Below, piece after piece: positions 12,184-21,717 of a stretch of 64,000 nucleotides of DNA; position 1 is the stretch's first letter, and each line of letters starts with the position of its first letter. The DNA lies in assembly GCF_017654505.1 (NCBI RefSeq), contig NC_054536.1:92893959-92957958 (forward strand), given 5' to 3'. The DNA is from Polyodon spathula (taxonomy: Eukaryota; Chordata; Actinopteri; Acipenseriformes; Polyodontidae). A program made the translations under genes and the position numbers. The notes under the pieces are model-generated. The model did not search any database, was not told the DNA's origin, and saw only the letters and a program-made list of their open reading frames with translations.

Positions 12184-12264
12184 AAGGTCAAGAAGTAAAG
12201 GTTGGGGAATATAACGCAATAGCTGACATACTGGAGCTCATGAACAATACCATCAGGTTCCAAG
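12184..12264 (+). CDS. GABBR2: GABBR2 exon (Venus flytrap domain C-terminal part)
   Basis: This 81-nt exon enters in phase 1 and ends in phase 1. With the preceding G it reads [20 protein letters not shown] and then NNTIRFQ. The acceptor is GTTTCTATAG and the donor is CAAG|GTAAAA. The VKVGEYNA and TIRFQG motifs are those of GABA-B receptor subunit 2, at the end of the ligand-binding-like domain. The next exon begins GTGTGGAGCC, completing the Gly codon of FQG. Confidence 0.95.
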
Positions 12265-13064
12265 GTAAAAAGACAAAGACCAGTGAATGTCAGTAACCTG
12301 CGTATGAAGGTTTACTTCGATGTACCATGGTGTGACGAAGTGCCCGCCCCTGTGTATATTTTCTGTTATGTTGTGTGTTTAATGTTGGTGTATAGTCATT
12401 TGTACACAGGATATAAACGGGTCTGTGTAACACGAGTGTTTAAAATGTATATGTGTATTTAGGCACGAGGATTGCACAGCACTTCATGTGCAAGTAAAAC
12501 ATAATAATACGTGAGCATGGGGAATTGAACTTTATTAATTCACGTGCTGGGATTCAAGTGAATAAGTAATTAGTAATTGAATCCCAGCACAACAGTATAT
12601 ATAGATGCACGTTTTCACTCACTCGCGGTTGGGTGTTCGGTGAGTGGAGAACGGGATTGGAGACAGAGGAAATAAGAAGTATAATAATAATAACAACATA
12701 CAGTAAAATATATCTGCTCCACCTTTTTTTTGTTTAGTATTAGTCCGTTGTGTTTGTCTGTTTATTTTGGCTACCAGTGCCCTGTCCTGTTTCTGTTTGT
12801 TTGTTCAACCCTTTTATTTTCTGTTCTGTTTATTAAATGCTGAGCGCAACATTCTCTCAGCTCCACCAAACCACACCTCTCTGTCATTCATTCCTTTCCC
12901 CTGGTTCTGACGCCACCCACTTCGGCCGTCTCTGTGACACGTGGTAAAAGCAAAGCACTGTGCATAGTAAAGCATGCTGTGTTTCGTTCTCCTGCTTTTA
13001 ATGTGCTTGATGTTTGAGTTGGTGTGGACTGCAGCTGATCTCTCTCTCTCTTTTTTTTTTTTAG
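12265..13064 (+). other. GABBR2 intron (800 bp), mostly a solo LTR
   Basis: Of the 800 bp, 609 are the solo LTR at 12331-12939. The acceptor is a strong pyrimidine tract of CT and T repeats ending TTTTTAG at 13064. Confidence 0.9.
12331..12939 (+). mobile_element. Solo LTR, same family as LTR at 39454
   Basis: This 609-bp unit starts TGTGACGAAGTGCCCGCCCC and ends CTCTGTGACA, so it has the TG...CA ends of an LTR. It matches 39454-40089 throughout (for example TTAATGTTGGTGTATAGTCATT, cited in part: GTTGGTGTATAGTCATT; CACGAGGATTGCACAGCACT; TATTAAATGCTGAGCG). Flanks are CATGG and CGTGG, a 5-bp duplication with one C-to-T type change. No internal retroelement sequence follows, so it is a recombined solo copy. 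It carries an ATTAAA near 12831, a possible poly(A) signal inside the host intron. Confidence 0.82.
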
Positions 13065-13215
13065 GTGTGGAGCCTCCAAAAGACCGGACGATTGTCCAAA
13101 ACCAACGGCGTAACATAAACCTTCCACTTTACAGCATTCTGTCCGCCATTACCATCCTGGGAATGTTCATGGCAGGGGCCTTCCTTTTCTTCAACATCAA
13201 AAACCGCAATCATAA
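13065..13215 (+). CDS. GABBR2: GABBR2 exon (linker and TM1)
   Basis: This 151-nt exon enters in phase 1 and leaves in phase 2. It encodes [20 protein letters not shown], the short extracellular linker that replaces the cysteine-rich domain of other class C receptors, and then the first membrane helix: [20 protein letters not shown]. It ends NIKNRNHK at the start of intracellular loop 1. The donor is CATAA|GTAAG. All of these match GABBR2 and not GABBR1. A hAT element begins 34 bp past the donor. Confidence 0.97.
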
Positions 13216-13249
13216 GTAAGACCTTTTACTTCAAACTCTCTCTCTAGAA

Positions 13250-14238
13250 CAGTCGTCCTCAAAGTAATTTTGGCACAGGCATAAATTGATCTTACTTGAC
13301 TGTTTCCGGGCAATCTGACTATTGCATTGGTTCTTATCTTACAGAGTTTTAGTGGGGTTATTCTTGGCTCACTCTAATAAGGTCAAGTCTCAGTCTGCTC
13401 TTATTCTTTAAATAATTTACATAAAATACTCAATATAAATAATCTAAAATAGCATATCTACACAGATAACCGTGAATAAACTAAAATAAAAGAAGTGTTG
13501 ATAGCATCTCGCTTTGTTTCAATTCGACAAATTTGTCAACACTACTGTTTTAAAGATCGCTCATCTCCAGTACAATTATTCAGAGAAAGTGGATTCATAA
13601 CTAAATCGACTACGGTATTTCCCTTGTCTGGCGAAATAAAAAAAATACAGAGATAGAAAATTAAATTCTAAATACTGAAATGTATTATTTTTCTCAATAA
13701 CAGTCAGCGAAATTAATTGCTTACCCTGCATATTAACACCCCGCCTCTGCTCACGAATGATTGGACAGCTGTCAGATCTCTCACTTTCCCATTAGCTACT
13801 CACTTGCCTTCAATTTAAATGCAGAATACTGTGAACAGCCTCTGCTTGCTTATGATTGGACAGCTGCGTAAAACTTCTTAGATATTTGACTCTCCTATTG
13901 GTTAAACTTACAGTCGGTACCTGCACCTGAAACAGACATAGTTTATCTCCCACCCAGCTAACTTATGATTGGGCTACCGCAGAGACAATGCAGATATTCA
14001 ATTGGTTGATCGTATCGCAAAAGCCATTCAGAAAAAAAGTCAAGTACATACAAGCACAGCATAAGCAAGCAGCACTGTCAATAGATTGCTGTGGCGCGTT
14101 TGTTGGAAAATGTGTTTAAAGCTTTCTTTATTTTCCCACGCTACGACCCGCCAGAAATGTGTTCACGAGCCATAATTTAACAGCAGCTGCCGCGGGCACA
14201 ATGGCCTGGCTTCGTGGGCACGACTTTGAGGACCACTG
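13250..14238. mobile_element. Non-autonomous hAT element with 8-bp target duplication
   Basis: The element is 989 bp long. Its terminal inverted repeats are CAGTCGTCCTCAAAGT at the left and ACTTTGAGGACCACTG at the right (15 of 16 match). It is flanked by a perfect 8-bp direct repeat CTCTAGAA at 13242-13249 and 14239-14246, the hallmark of hAT integration. It has no transposase frame. Inside are two copies of a motif like TGATTGGACAGCTG (about 13759 and 13853), also seen in modified form in the element at 33502-34940. Confidence 0.88.
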
Positions 14239-14689
14239 CTCTAGAACATCTTGTCAGATTTTGCATTTTGTGTTCATTTTTATTTTTTGATTTCCTGGCT
14301 GCTGAAATGCCAGGGACAATATACTGCACTTATACTGTAGATGACAAACAAGATAATTGGGAGCTTCTACTACCCTGAGGAAAGACATGCAAGAGAGTGT
14401 TAATGAAAATGACATTAGCACTTGTGCATTTTAATCAGGAGGTCATAGGTTCAACTGCACAGTGGCTATTACCGTCTGTTGAATCCTCAGACCACTAGAA
14501 CCACATACCCTGCCCTGAACCCACGCCATGCTGGGGCTTGGGTCGAGTTCATGTTCTTTTTACTTTTAATGAGATCTCGGTTTCCGGAGTGGTCTTTAAC
14601 AGCTCAGCTGGAGTGAAAAACACCTTCTACAGTGACATTGTGAGAAAGCTCTTATTTCTGCCAGCTGTTACTAAGTCGTATATAAGAAA

Positions 14690-15600
14690 ACAAGAACATT
14701 TACGAACGAGAGAAGGACATTCTGCACATCAGTGCTCGTCTGGTTCCTAGTAGCTGATTAGACTCAGAACTTTGTAAAGTTTGATCTTAAGGATCCAAGT
14801 AATTCAACCTTAACAACATGACCAGGTAACCCCTTTGGTCCTGTTTCTGTACTGCACTTAAAGTAATGGTTTGTGTTAACTGTGTCAACTCCTTTTACGA
14901 TTTTAAAGATTTCAATCCTGTCCCCCCTGAATCTTCTTTGTTCCTAGCTAAATAGACTCCGTTATTTCATCCTTTCTTCGTATCTCAGTCCTTTAAGTTC
15001 TGGAATTAGACTGGCTGCTCTTCTTTGGAGCCATAGTGTCGCTTGGTGCTGTGGTGACCAGAATTGGACACACTATTCCAAGTGTGTTCTCACCAGTGCA
15101 TTATACAACATCATTGTAACCTCCTTGGATTCGTACTGCACACTTTCAGCTATATACCTAAGCTGTTTGTCTTTGTGTTTGCTTCCCCGCACTGTGTGTT
15201 TTGTGACTGCGATGAATCTATTGCCACACCAAGGTCTCTCTCTTTATGTGCTTGCTCAAGTTCTATCCCCTCCATTTGGTATCTGGATCTTACATTTTTG
15301 TTGATATGGAATTTCTTTTGTCATCTTTCTGCCCAGTTCTCTATGTGGCCTAAATCTTTTGGGATTTACTGAGTCGCTGGAAGTGTGTCTGCCACTCCTC
15401 CAAGCTTTGTGTCATCTGCAAATTTGACAAGTTTGCTAATTATCCCCCCTATCTAAGTCGTTGATGTAGCTAAGAACACAGTGGTTCAAAGACAGGGCCC
15501 TGCGGCACCCAACTGAGTACATTGCCCAGTTAGAGGTTTCCCCTCTTACAATCTCTCTGCTTTCTGTGTTTTAATCATTTCTGTATCCACATGCCTGTAC
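14690..15600 (-). mobile_element. LINE (CR1/L2-like) fragment, reverse transcriptase C-terminal half
   Basis: On the minus strand, in shifting frames, come VPQGP-like residues, IISKLVKFADDTKLGGVADT near 15445-15380 (the FADD catalytic box), RDLGVAIDS, LVRTHLE..VQFWSP near 15090-15030 and LQRRAASLIPELKGLRYEER near 15020-14970, then RSLFS.EQRRFRGD. The 3' tail ends near 14690. Many stops and frameshifts are present. The rest of the same LINE resumes at 16340. Confidence 0.82.
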
Positions 15601-16339
15601 TTCTTTGTATTCCGAAAGATTGCAGGGAAAATAAACCTTTCCTGCGACACGTAATTTTTGTAAGTCCTAAGTATATGATGCTGTACCAGGGTGATGTGTT
15701 ACATATGTGGGTCATCACAGCACAGGCGTGCAGATTTAAAAACACACAAGCGCTGACAATAGGGTACAAGCAATGGTAGACCTAGTGTCAAATTTGATAA
15801 AGAAAACAAAACTAACCAAAGCTAAAAATAAAAGTTTGCCACACAAAGTGAGTGCTAGTCTCACTAAACGAGGCGTCCCCCTCCAGGAACCTACTACACT
15901 ATGGCAACTCTTTCCATAATTGGTTGGGATCAACATTCCCTAAACTAACCTATTGCTGTTGTTGCCATAGTGTGGCCTTTCCTGGACTCCGAGTCACCGT
16001 CCTGCAGTCAAAGGGTTTCATAGTAGTTTTCCTGTAGAGCGGACGCTCTACTCCTGGATGTAAACCAAGCAAACTTTCCCTCAACACCCGTCTGTGTAGC
16101 AATGGCCTTTTAGCAGCCCTGAGCTGTAGCGCAGAAGCTTTTGGAGCTCTATGCAATTTTCCCAGGTACGCCCCCCCCACCTCCCCAGCCAAACTGACCT
16201 CCCAATCAGCTCAGCGCCAGGCGAGCCCACTGCTCATCTGGTCTCATAGCAACGTATCTCCCTGTCTCAGATGTCATTTTGTGTCCATCCTTGCAGTGAC
16301 TTCTTCAAAAAAGCCTAAGAGGATTGTCCGGCAGTAGCA
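15601..16339. other. Unassigned sequence between two halves of a LINE
   Basis: About 740 bp replaces the middle of the reverse transcriptase. It has higher G+C, a CCCCCCC run near 16170 and the motif GTTGCCATAGTGT with an inverted partial copy ACACTATGGCAAC near 15896. It may be an inserted element, but I cannot name it. Confidence 0.4.
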
Positions 16340-16760
16340 CCGTTTTCTATATTTTTGTTGGCCGTCTCCTATGACGCCATTGCTGTAAAGATACTCCTCT
16401 TGCAATGGATTCTATGATTTTACATGTTATGGAGGTGAGGCGATTGGGTTTGTAGTTTCCTGGATCCACCTTATCTCCCTTTTTAAATATGGGTGTTATA
16501 TTTTCAATACACCAGTCAGCTGGTACATCCTTTGTCTTGATTGAGTTGTGAAATGTCTGCCTGCGGCTTGGTGATGAACTTGTTTCTTTAAGCACTCTTG
16601 GTTATAATTCCTCCAGACTAGGGGATTTGTTAGTTTTGAAAGCCTCCAATCCTCAAGTTGTTGGTTTTCTTCAGGTTCATAAATAGGATTGAAACATCTC
16701 ACAAAGGTAATATTTTCCGCAGATATAAAAAACCTTGCATCCCCAGACACCTTTTCTGTC
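16340..16760 (-). mobile_element. LINE fragment, reverse transcriptase N-terminal part
   Basis: On the minus strand the reading frames give KDVPADWCIENITPIFKKGD and then PGNYKPNRLTSITCKIIESI, the first conserved block of the reverse transcriptase (compare VPTDWKIANVIPIHKKGN in the LINE at 46494). Upstream residues near 16750-16560 fit the linker before the enzyme. It belongs with the fragment at 14690-15600. Confidence 0.8.
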
Positions 16761-17118
16761 TTAGAATCTTAAATAAATGCTATAGTTTGGTTCTCTCACC
16801 ATAGAAAACAGACAAGCAGTTTCACCTCACCAAATGAACAGATAGCATAGCCTCATATTGTACTGTCTTGTAAAGAAAAACATCACAGCTTCAGTCAGTC
16901 TGTCTCCTCCCCTTGAAAGATGAGTTTTGCAATATTATCGGTTATTCGGTGGCCTTGTTCTTTTGATGGAGCTATTTAGAGAATCCCGGTGGAGCCCTGT
17001 AAACGGGTCAGAGCGGAGTCTCATTCATTAATCATACTGGAAATGCAGCTCATTACTTTCCTTCCCAGTAATATGAGATCAGCGTGGTTCTGCTATCTCT
17101 CTGTCTCTGTCTCCACAG

Positions 17119-17251
17119 GCTGATAAAGATGTCCAGTCCATACATGAACAACCTGATTATCCTTGGAGGAATGCTGTCCTACGCATCCATTTTTCTCTTT
17201 GGTCTTGACGGATCCTTTGTCTCTGATAAAGTATTTGAAACTCTTTGCACT
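17119..17251 (+). CDS. GABBR2: GABBR2 exon (intracellular loop 1, TM2, extracellular loop 1)
   Basis: This 133-nt exon enters in phase 2 and ends in phase 0. It encodes [20 protein letters not shown], then [20 protein letters not shown] and TLCT. The stretch contains TM2 and the Cys that in class C receptors bonds extracellular loop 2 (TLCT). The acceptor is CTCCACAG and the donor is CACT|GTAAGT. The sequence is almost unchanged from what I know of mammalian GABBR2. Confidence 0.97.
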
Positions 17252-17502
17252 GTAAGTACTGTACCTAACGATAAAATAAAGAGAAAGCCTGCATCAAGTA
17301 TTTAGGTTCTGCTGGGGGTGTTGTACCCAATTTCCAGTTTCTCACCACAATTGGCTGAAGCATCTGAAAATCTTGAAACCCTGATGCATAAATGTTACTT
17401 GCTGACTGAGAGAGTTTGCAGTGGGAACTGAAGTTCCTGAACGCAGTGACGCAAAATAAGCAATAATGTATTCTTGTCTAGAATCACTTTGTATCATATA
17501 GT

Positions 17503-17617
17503 GCAGGGCTGGCCCTTCTAGGCCTGGTCTTTGTTCCTTAAGCAGTTCATTTTTTTCATTATGCTTGTTAAACCTGGTGCAGAATGTACCTCTAGGACCA
17601 GAGTTGTCTGCCCCTGA
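17503..17617. repeat. Possible short MITE
   Basis: The left edge GCAGGGCTGGCCCTTCTAGG and the inverted right edge (CCTAGAGGTACATTCTGC and CAGGGGCAGACAACTCTGG, read on the minus strand) resemble the ends of common vertebrate hAT-derived MITEs. The match is imperfect and no target duplication was found. Confidence 0.35.
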
Positions 17618-17710
17618 TCTCGATGAAGTAAGAAGTACCCTATTTGTTCTATGAGGTATCTTTTATTGGTCTAAAACACAAAATTATGCAATATGAATCT
17701 AAACAAGAAG

Positions 17711-17786
17711 AACACATAAGAACATAAGAAAGTTTACAAATGAGAGGAGGCCATTCGGCCCATCTTGCTAGTTTGGTTGTTCGTTA
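17711..17786 (-). mobile_element. 3' tail of the CR1/L2-like LINE
   Basis: On the minus strand the motif AAGATGGGCCGAATGGCCTC and then CTCTCATTTGTAAACTTTCT is the same tail that ends the LINE at 48784-48855. This is a dead-on-arrival 5'-truncated copy. Confidence 0.85.
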
Positions 17787-17892
17787 AGTTACCTCTGATA
17801 TTAAGGCTGCATGTTTCTGCCGTGTCTTCAAATATGACTGACAAAAAAACACATTTTGTTTAGTATCAACATTATGCTCTGAATTGTTTTAT

Positions 17893-17896
<4 letters not shown>

Positions 17897-17965
<69 letters not shown>
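17897..17965. repeat. (AG)n microsatellite
   Basis: About 69 bp of AG repeats abutting the left end of the inverted Tc1 duplication. Confidence 0.95.
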
Positions 17966-17967
<2 letters not shown>

Positions 17968-19552
17968 CTCTGGAAAAAATTAAGAGACCACTGCAAAATT
18001 AACAGTTTCTCTGGTTTTACTTTTTTATAGGTATATGTTTGGGTAAAATGAACATTTGTTTTATTATATAAACCACTGACAACATTTCTCCCAAATTCCA
18101 AATAAAAAATATTGTCATTTAGAGCATTTATTTGCAGAAAATGACAACTGGTCAAAAGAACAAAAAAGACGCAGTGTTGTCAGACCTTGAATAATGCAAA
18201 GAAAATAAGTTCATATTCATTTTTAAACAACACAATACTAATGTTTTAACTTAGGAAGAGTTCAGAAATCAATATTTGGTGGAATAACCCTGATTTTCAA
18301 GCACAGCTTTCATGCGTCTTGGCATGCTCTCCACCAGTCTTTCACATTGATGTTGGGTGACTTTATGCCACTCCTGGCGCAAAAATTCAAGCAGCTCGGC
18401 TTTGTTTTATGGCTTGTGACCATCCATCTTCCTCTTGATCACATTCCAGAGGTTTTCAATGGGGTTCAGGTCTGGAGATTGGGCTGGCCATGACAGGGTC
18501 TTGATCTGGTGGTCCTCCATCCACACCTGGCTGTGTGGCATGGAGCATTGTCCTGCTGGAAAAACCAATCCTCAGAGTTGGGGAACATTGTCAGAGCAGA
18601 AGGAAGCAAGTTTTCTTCCAGGACAACCTTGTACTTGGCTTGATTCATGTGCCCTTCACAAAGACAAATCTGCCCGATTCCAGCCTTGCTGAAGCACCCC
18701 CAGATGAGTCCAATTTTCAGCTTTGCCCAACATCTGGTCATCTAATGGTTAGATGGAGACCTGGAGAGGCCTACAAACCACAGTGCCTTGCACCCACTGT
18801 GAAATGTGGTGGAGGATTGGTGATGATCTGGGGGTGCTTCAGCAAGGCTGGAATCGGGCAGCTTTGGCATGAATCAAGCCAAGTACAAGGTTGTCTTGGA
18901 AGAAAACTTGCTTCCGTCTGCTCTGTCAATGTTCCCCAACTCTGAGGATTGGTTTTTCCAGCAGGACAATGCTCCATGCCACACACAGCCAGGTGTGGAT
19001 GGAAGACCACCAGATCAAGACCCTGTCACGGCCAGCCCAATCTCCAGACCTGAACCCCATTGAAAACCTCTGGAATGTGATCAAGAGGAAGATGGATGGT
19101 CACAAGCCATCAAACAAAGCCAAGCTGCTTGAATTTTTGCACCAGGAGTGGCATAAAGTCACCCAACATCAATGTGAAAGACTGGTGGAGAGCATGCCAA
19201 GACGCATGAAAGCTGTGCTTGAAAATCAGGGTTATTCCACCAAATATTGATTTCTGAACTCTTCCTAAGTTAAAACATTAGTATTGTGTTGTTTAAAAAT
19301 GAATATGAACTTATTTTCTTTGCATTATTCAAGGTCTGACAACACTGCGTCTTTTTTGTTCTTTTGACCAGTTTTCATTTTCTGCAAATAAATGCTCTAA
19401 ATGACAATATTTTTTATTTGGAATTTGGGAGAAATGTTGTCAGTAGTTTATGGAATAAAACAAAAATGTTCATTTTACCCAAACACAAACCTATAAATAG
19501 TAAAACCAGAGAAACTGATAATTTTGCAGTGGTCTCTTAATTTTTTCCAGAG
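17968..19552. mobile_element. Inverted duplication of a Tc1-like element (fold-back)
   Basis: Two long arms in opposite orientation, 17968-18705 (738 bp) and 18826-19552 (727 bp), flank a 120-bp spacer. Both outer ends read CTCTGGAAAAAATTAAGAGA toward the centre. Each arm holds the 3' half of the same Tc1-like transposase, from an IWGCFSKAGIGQ block through FFQQDNAPCHT, AQSPDLNPIENLWNVIKRKM and ESMPRRMKAVLENQGYSTKY, plus the terminal region. The left arm is on the minus strand and the right arm on the + strand. The right arm continues upstream through the spacer (APTVKCGGGLVMIWG, from about 18735), so the duplication breakpoint is near 18706. The arms differ by substitutions and small indels (the right arm lacks about 14 bp near 18862). 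There is no N-terminal DNA-binding half. It sits inside the GABBR2 intron, so a transcript could fold back on itself. Confidence 0.93.
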
Positions 19553-19554
19553 GG

Positions 19555-19555
<1 letters not shown>

Positions 19556-19623
<68 letters not shown>
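19556..19623. repeat. (GT)n microsatellite
   Basis: About 66 bp of GT repeats directly beyond the right end of the inverted Tc1 duplication. Confidence 0.95.
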
Positions 19624-19625
<2 letters not shown>

Positions 19626-20573
19626 GGTGTAAATTGGGATATATATATATATACCAGAAGTCCATCTTCTCATGGTCCACTGCACCAGTATGAAAACAAC
19701 AAAACAGTGTTCAGACTTGAGTGTTTAAATACTGTGGAATATATTCTATTAGACTTCACACACTGGTATAAACTAAACAAGGAACATTAGCAGCACATGG
19801 TCATTTGTTAAGTATGTTTGTGCATGAGTGTTAAAAGGTAAACACCACTGTTATTTACTCCTATGAATGCTGTGAGGCATGATGCTCTGCAAAGCCATGC
19901 CTGGAGTGAAGTTAACAGTGGTGTCAGATAAATAAGGATTATGGGGGTGGGGAAACACCATTAGTAAATACACATTTTCTCATAGCAGCTGATGAAATAG
20001 ATCCCAGCATTTGATACCCTGGTGTGACAATGCACAGATGGTACAGAATAATGTAGTCATGTGTATACTGTACAGATACAGTAGAGTAGGTATACTACTT
20101 AATTTCTTCAAAGTATCCTTGTGACATCAATTAAATTCTATAATAAAAACATATGATACTGGAGAAACACAAGGGCATATTTGTGGAAGACCACAGGTGT
20201 CGGCTTACCGGAACCTGATCTAGTTAAAGCAGTTCTTTCAAAGCATTAAAATGTTTGAACCACCACGTCCAGCAGAAAACCATACTTCATAGCTTTGCCA
20301 TGCTCTCACTTTGCTTTACTGCACTTTCCTGTAATTTTACCATGGTAAACTTTCATAAGGACATGGCCTATTAAAAATATATTAACTTTAAAAGCTTATA
20401 AACAGACAAAAAGGGCACTTGCATCCATTGAGAATTATGATTTTTACTAAAACAGATGTTCAGATTTCTACTACTTTGAAAAAAGCCTTTTTTTTGTATA
20501 GGGTAAAGTCTGAAAAAACATGTAAGTTATCCTGTATGGATACAGTGTATGGGTATGGAATGAAACCTTTTAA

Positions 20574-20855
<282 letters not shown>

Positions 20856-21150
20856 TAGAGGAACATTATTTGGGAAAGGGTTACAGACGAGTACACTAAA
20901 AGGACAGAAAATGCTCTTGGTGATTGAAATTCAGACCCCAAAATTTTTATTGACCCGCACCCGAACCGCAAACTGTGAAAAGCCGACCCGAACCCGGCCT
21001 GCTTCTGCTTCTCAGGCCCTGTGGGTACCCGACCCGATGCAGGACTCTACGTCAGCCATCTCGTTGATTGCTTCAGAACAATCTTGAAAAAACTATTTGG
21101 GAGTTTAGATTGGAGAGCAGATTTGTCCCTGATAAGGACACCTCAACATA

Positions 21151-21579
21151 GGTTCCTGCATTAGAACGCATTAACAAGACCAATCGAAGTGCTTACACAC
21201 CTGGCATTAGCATGCATTAACGAGACCAATCGAAGGGCTTACACTCTGGTATTAGCATGCATTAACACGACCAATCGAAGGGCTTACACACCTGGCATTA
21301 GCATGCATTAACACGACCAATCGAAGGGCTTACACACCTGGTATTAGCATGCATTAACAAGACCAATCGAAGGGCTTACACACTGGTATTAGCATGCATT
21401 AACGAGACCAATCGAAGGGCTTACACACCTGGCATTAGCATGCATTAACAAGACCAATCGAAGGGCTTACACACCTGGTATTAGCATGCATTAACACGAC
21501 CAATCGAAGGGCTTACACACTTGTATTAGCATGCATTAACAACACCAATTGAAGGGTTTACATACTGATATTACTATGC
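21151..21579. repeat. 46-bp minisatellite, about 9.4 copies
   Basis: Head-to-tail units contain ATTAGCATGCATTAAC, then GACCAATCGAAGGGCTTACA, spaced 44-46 bp. Units vary at a few positions (AACGAG, AACACG or AACAAG; GGCATT or GGTATT). The first and last units are the most divergent. No spacer exists between units, so this is a plain tandem array. Confidence 0.95.
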
Positions 21580-21680
21580 ATTTTTTTAGCACCACTGAAA
21601 ACAAGATTTGTTTTACACATTTAAGGAGCCATCATTTTTTGAATTTCCAAATGTGATGTGACTATGAAGATTCACTTAGC

Positions 21681-21683
<3 letters not shown>

Positions 21684-21716
<33 letters not shown>
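21684..21716. repeat. Poly(A) run of 33
   Basis: An uninterrupted A run about 100 bp after the minisatellite, possibly a retroposon tail, but the body upstream is not recognisable. Confidence 0.8.

Positions 21717-21717
<1 letters not shown>

Larger units (their letters stand above)
13216..17118 (+). other. GABBR2 intron (3,903 bp)
   Basis: The intron holds a hAT element (13250-14238), a broken minus-strand LINE (14690-15600 and 16340-16760) and, between its two halves, about 740 bp of unassigned sequence. The 16760-17118 stretch shows nothing recognisable except the acceptor CTCCACAG. Confidence 0.85.

Noticed and set aside
21151..21579. CRISPR-like repeat array
   Set aside because: Units are contiguous with no unique spacers and the genome is a vertebrate; it is a minisatellite.
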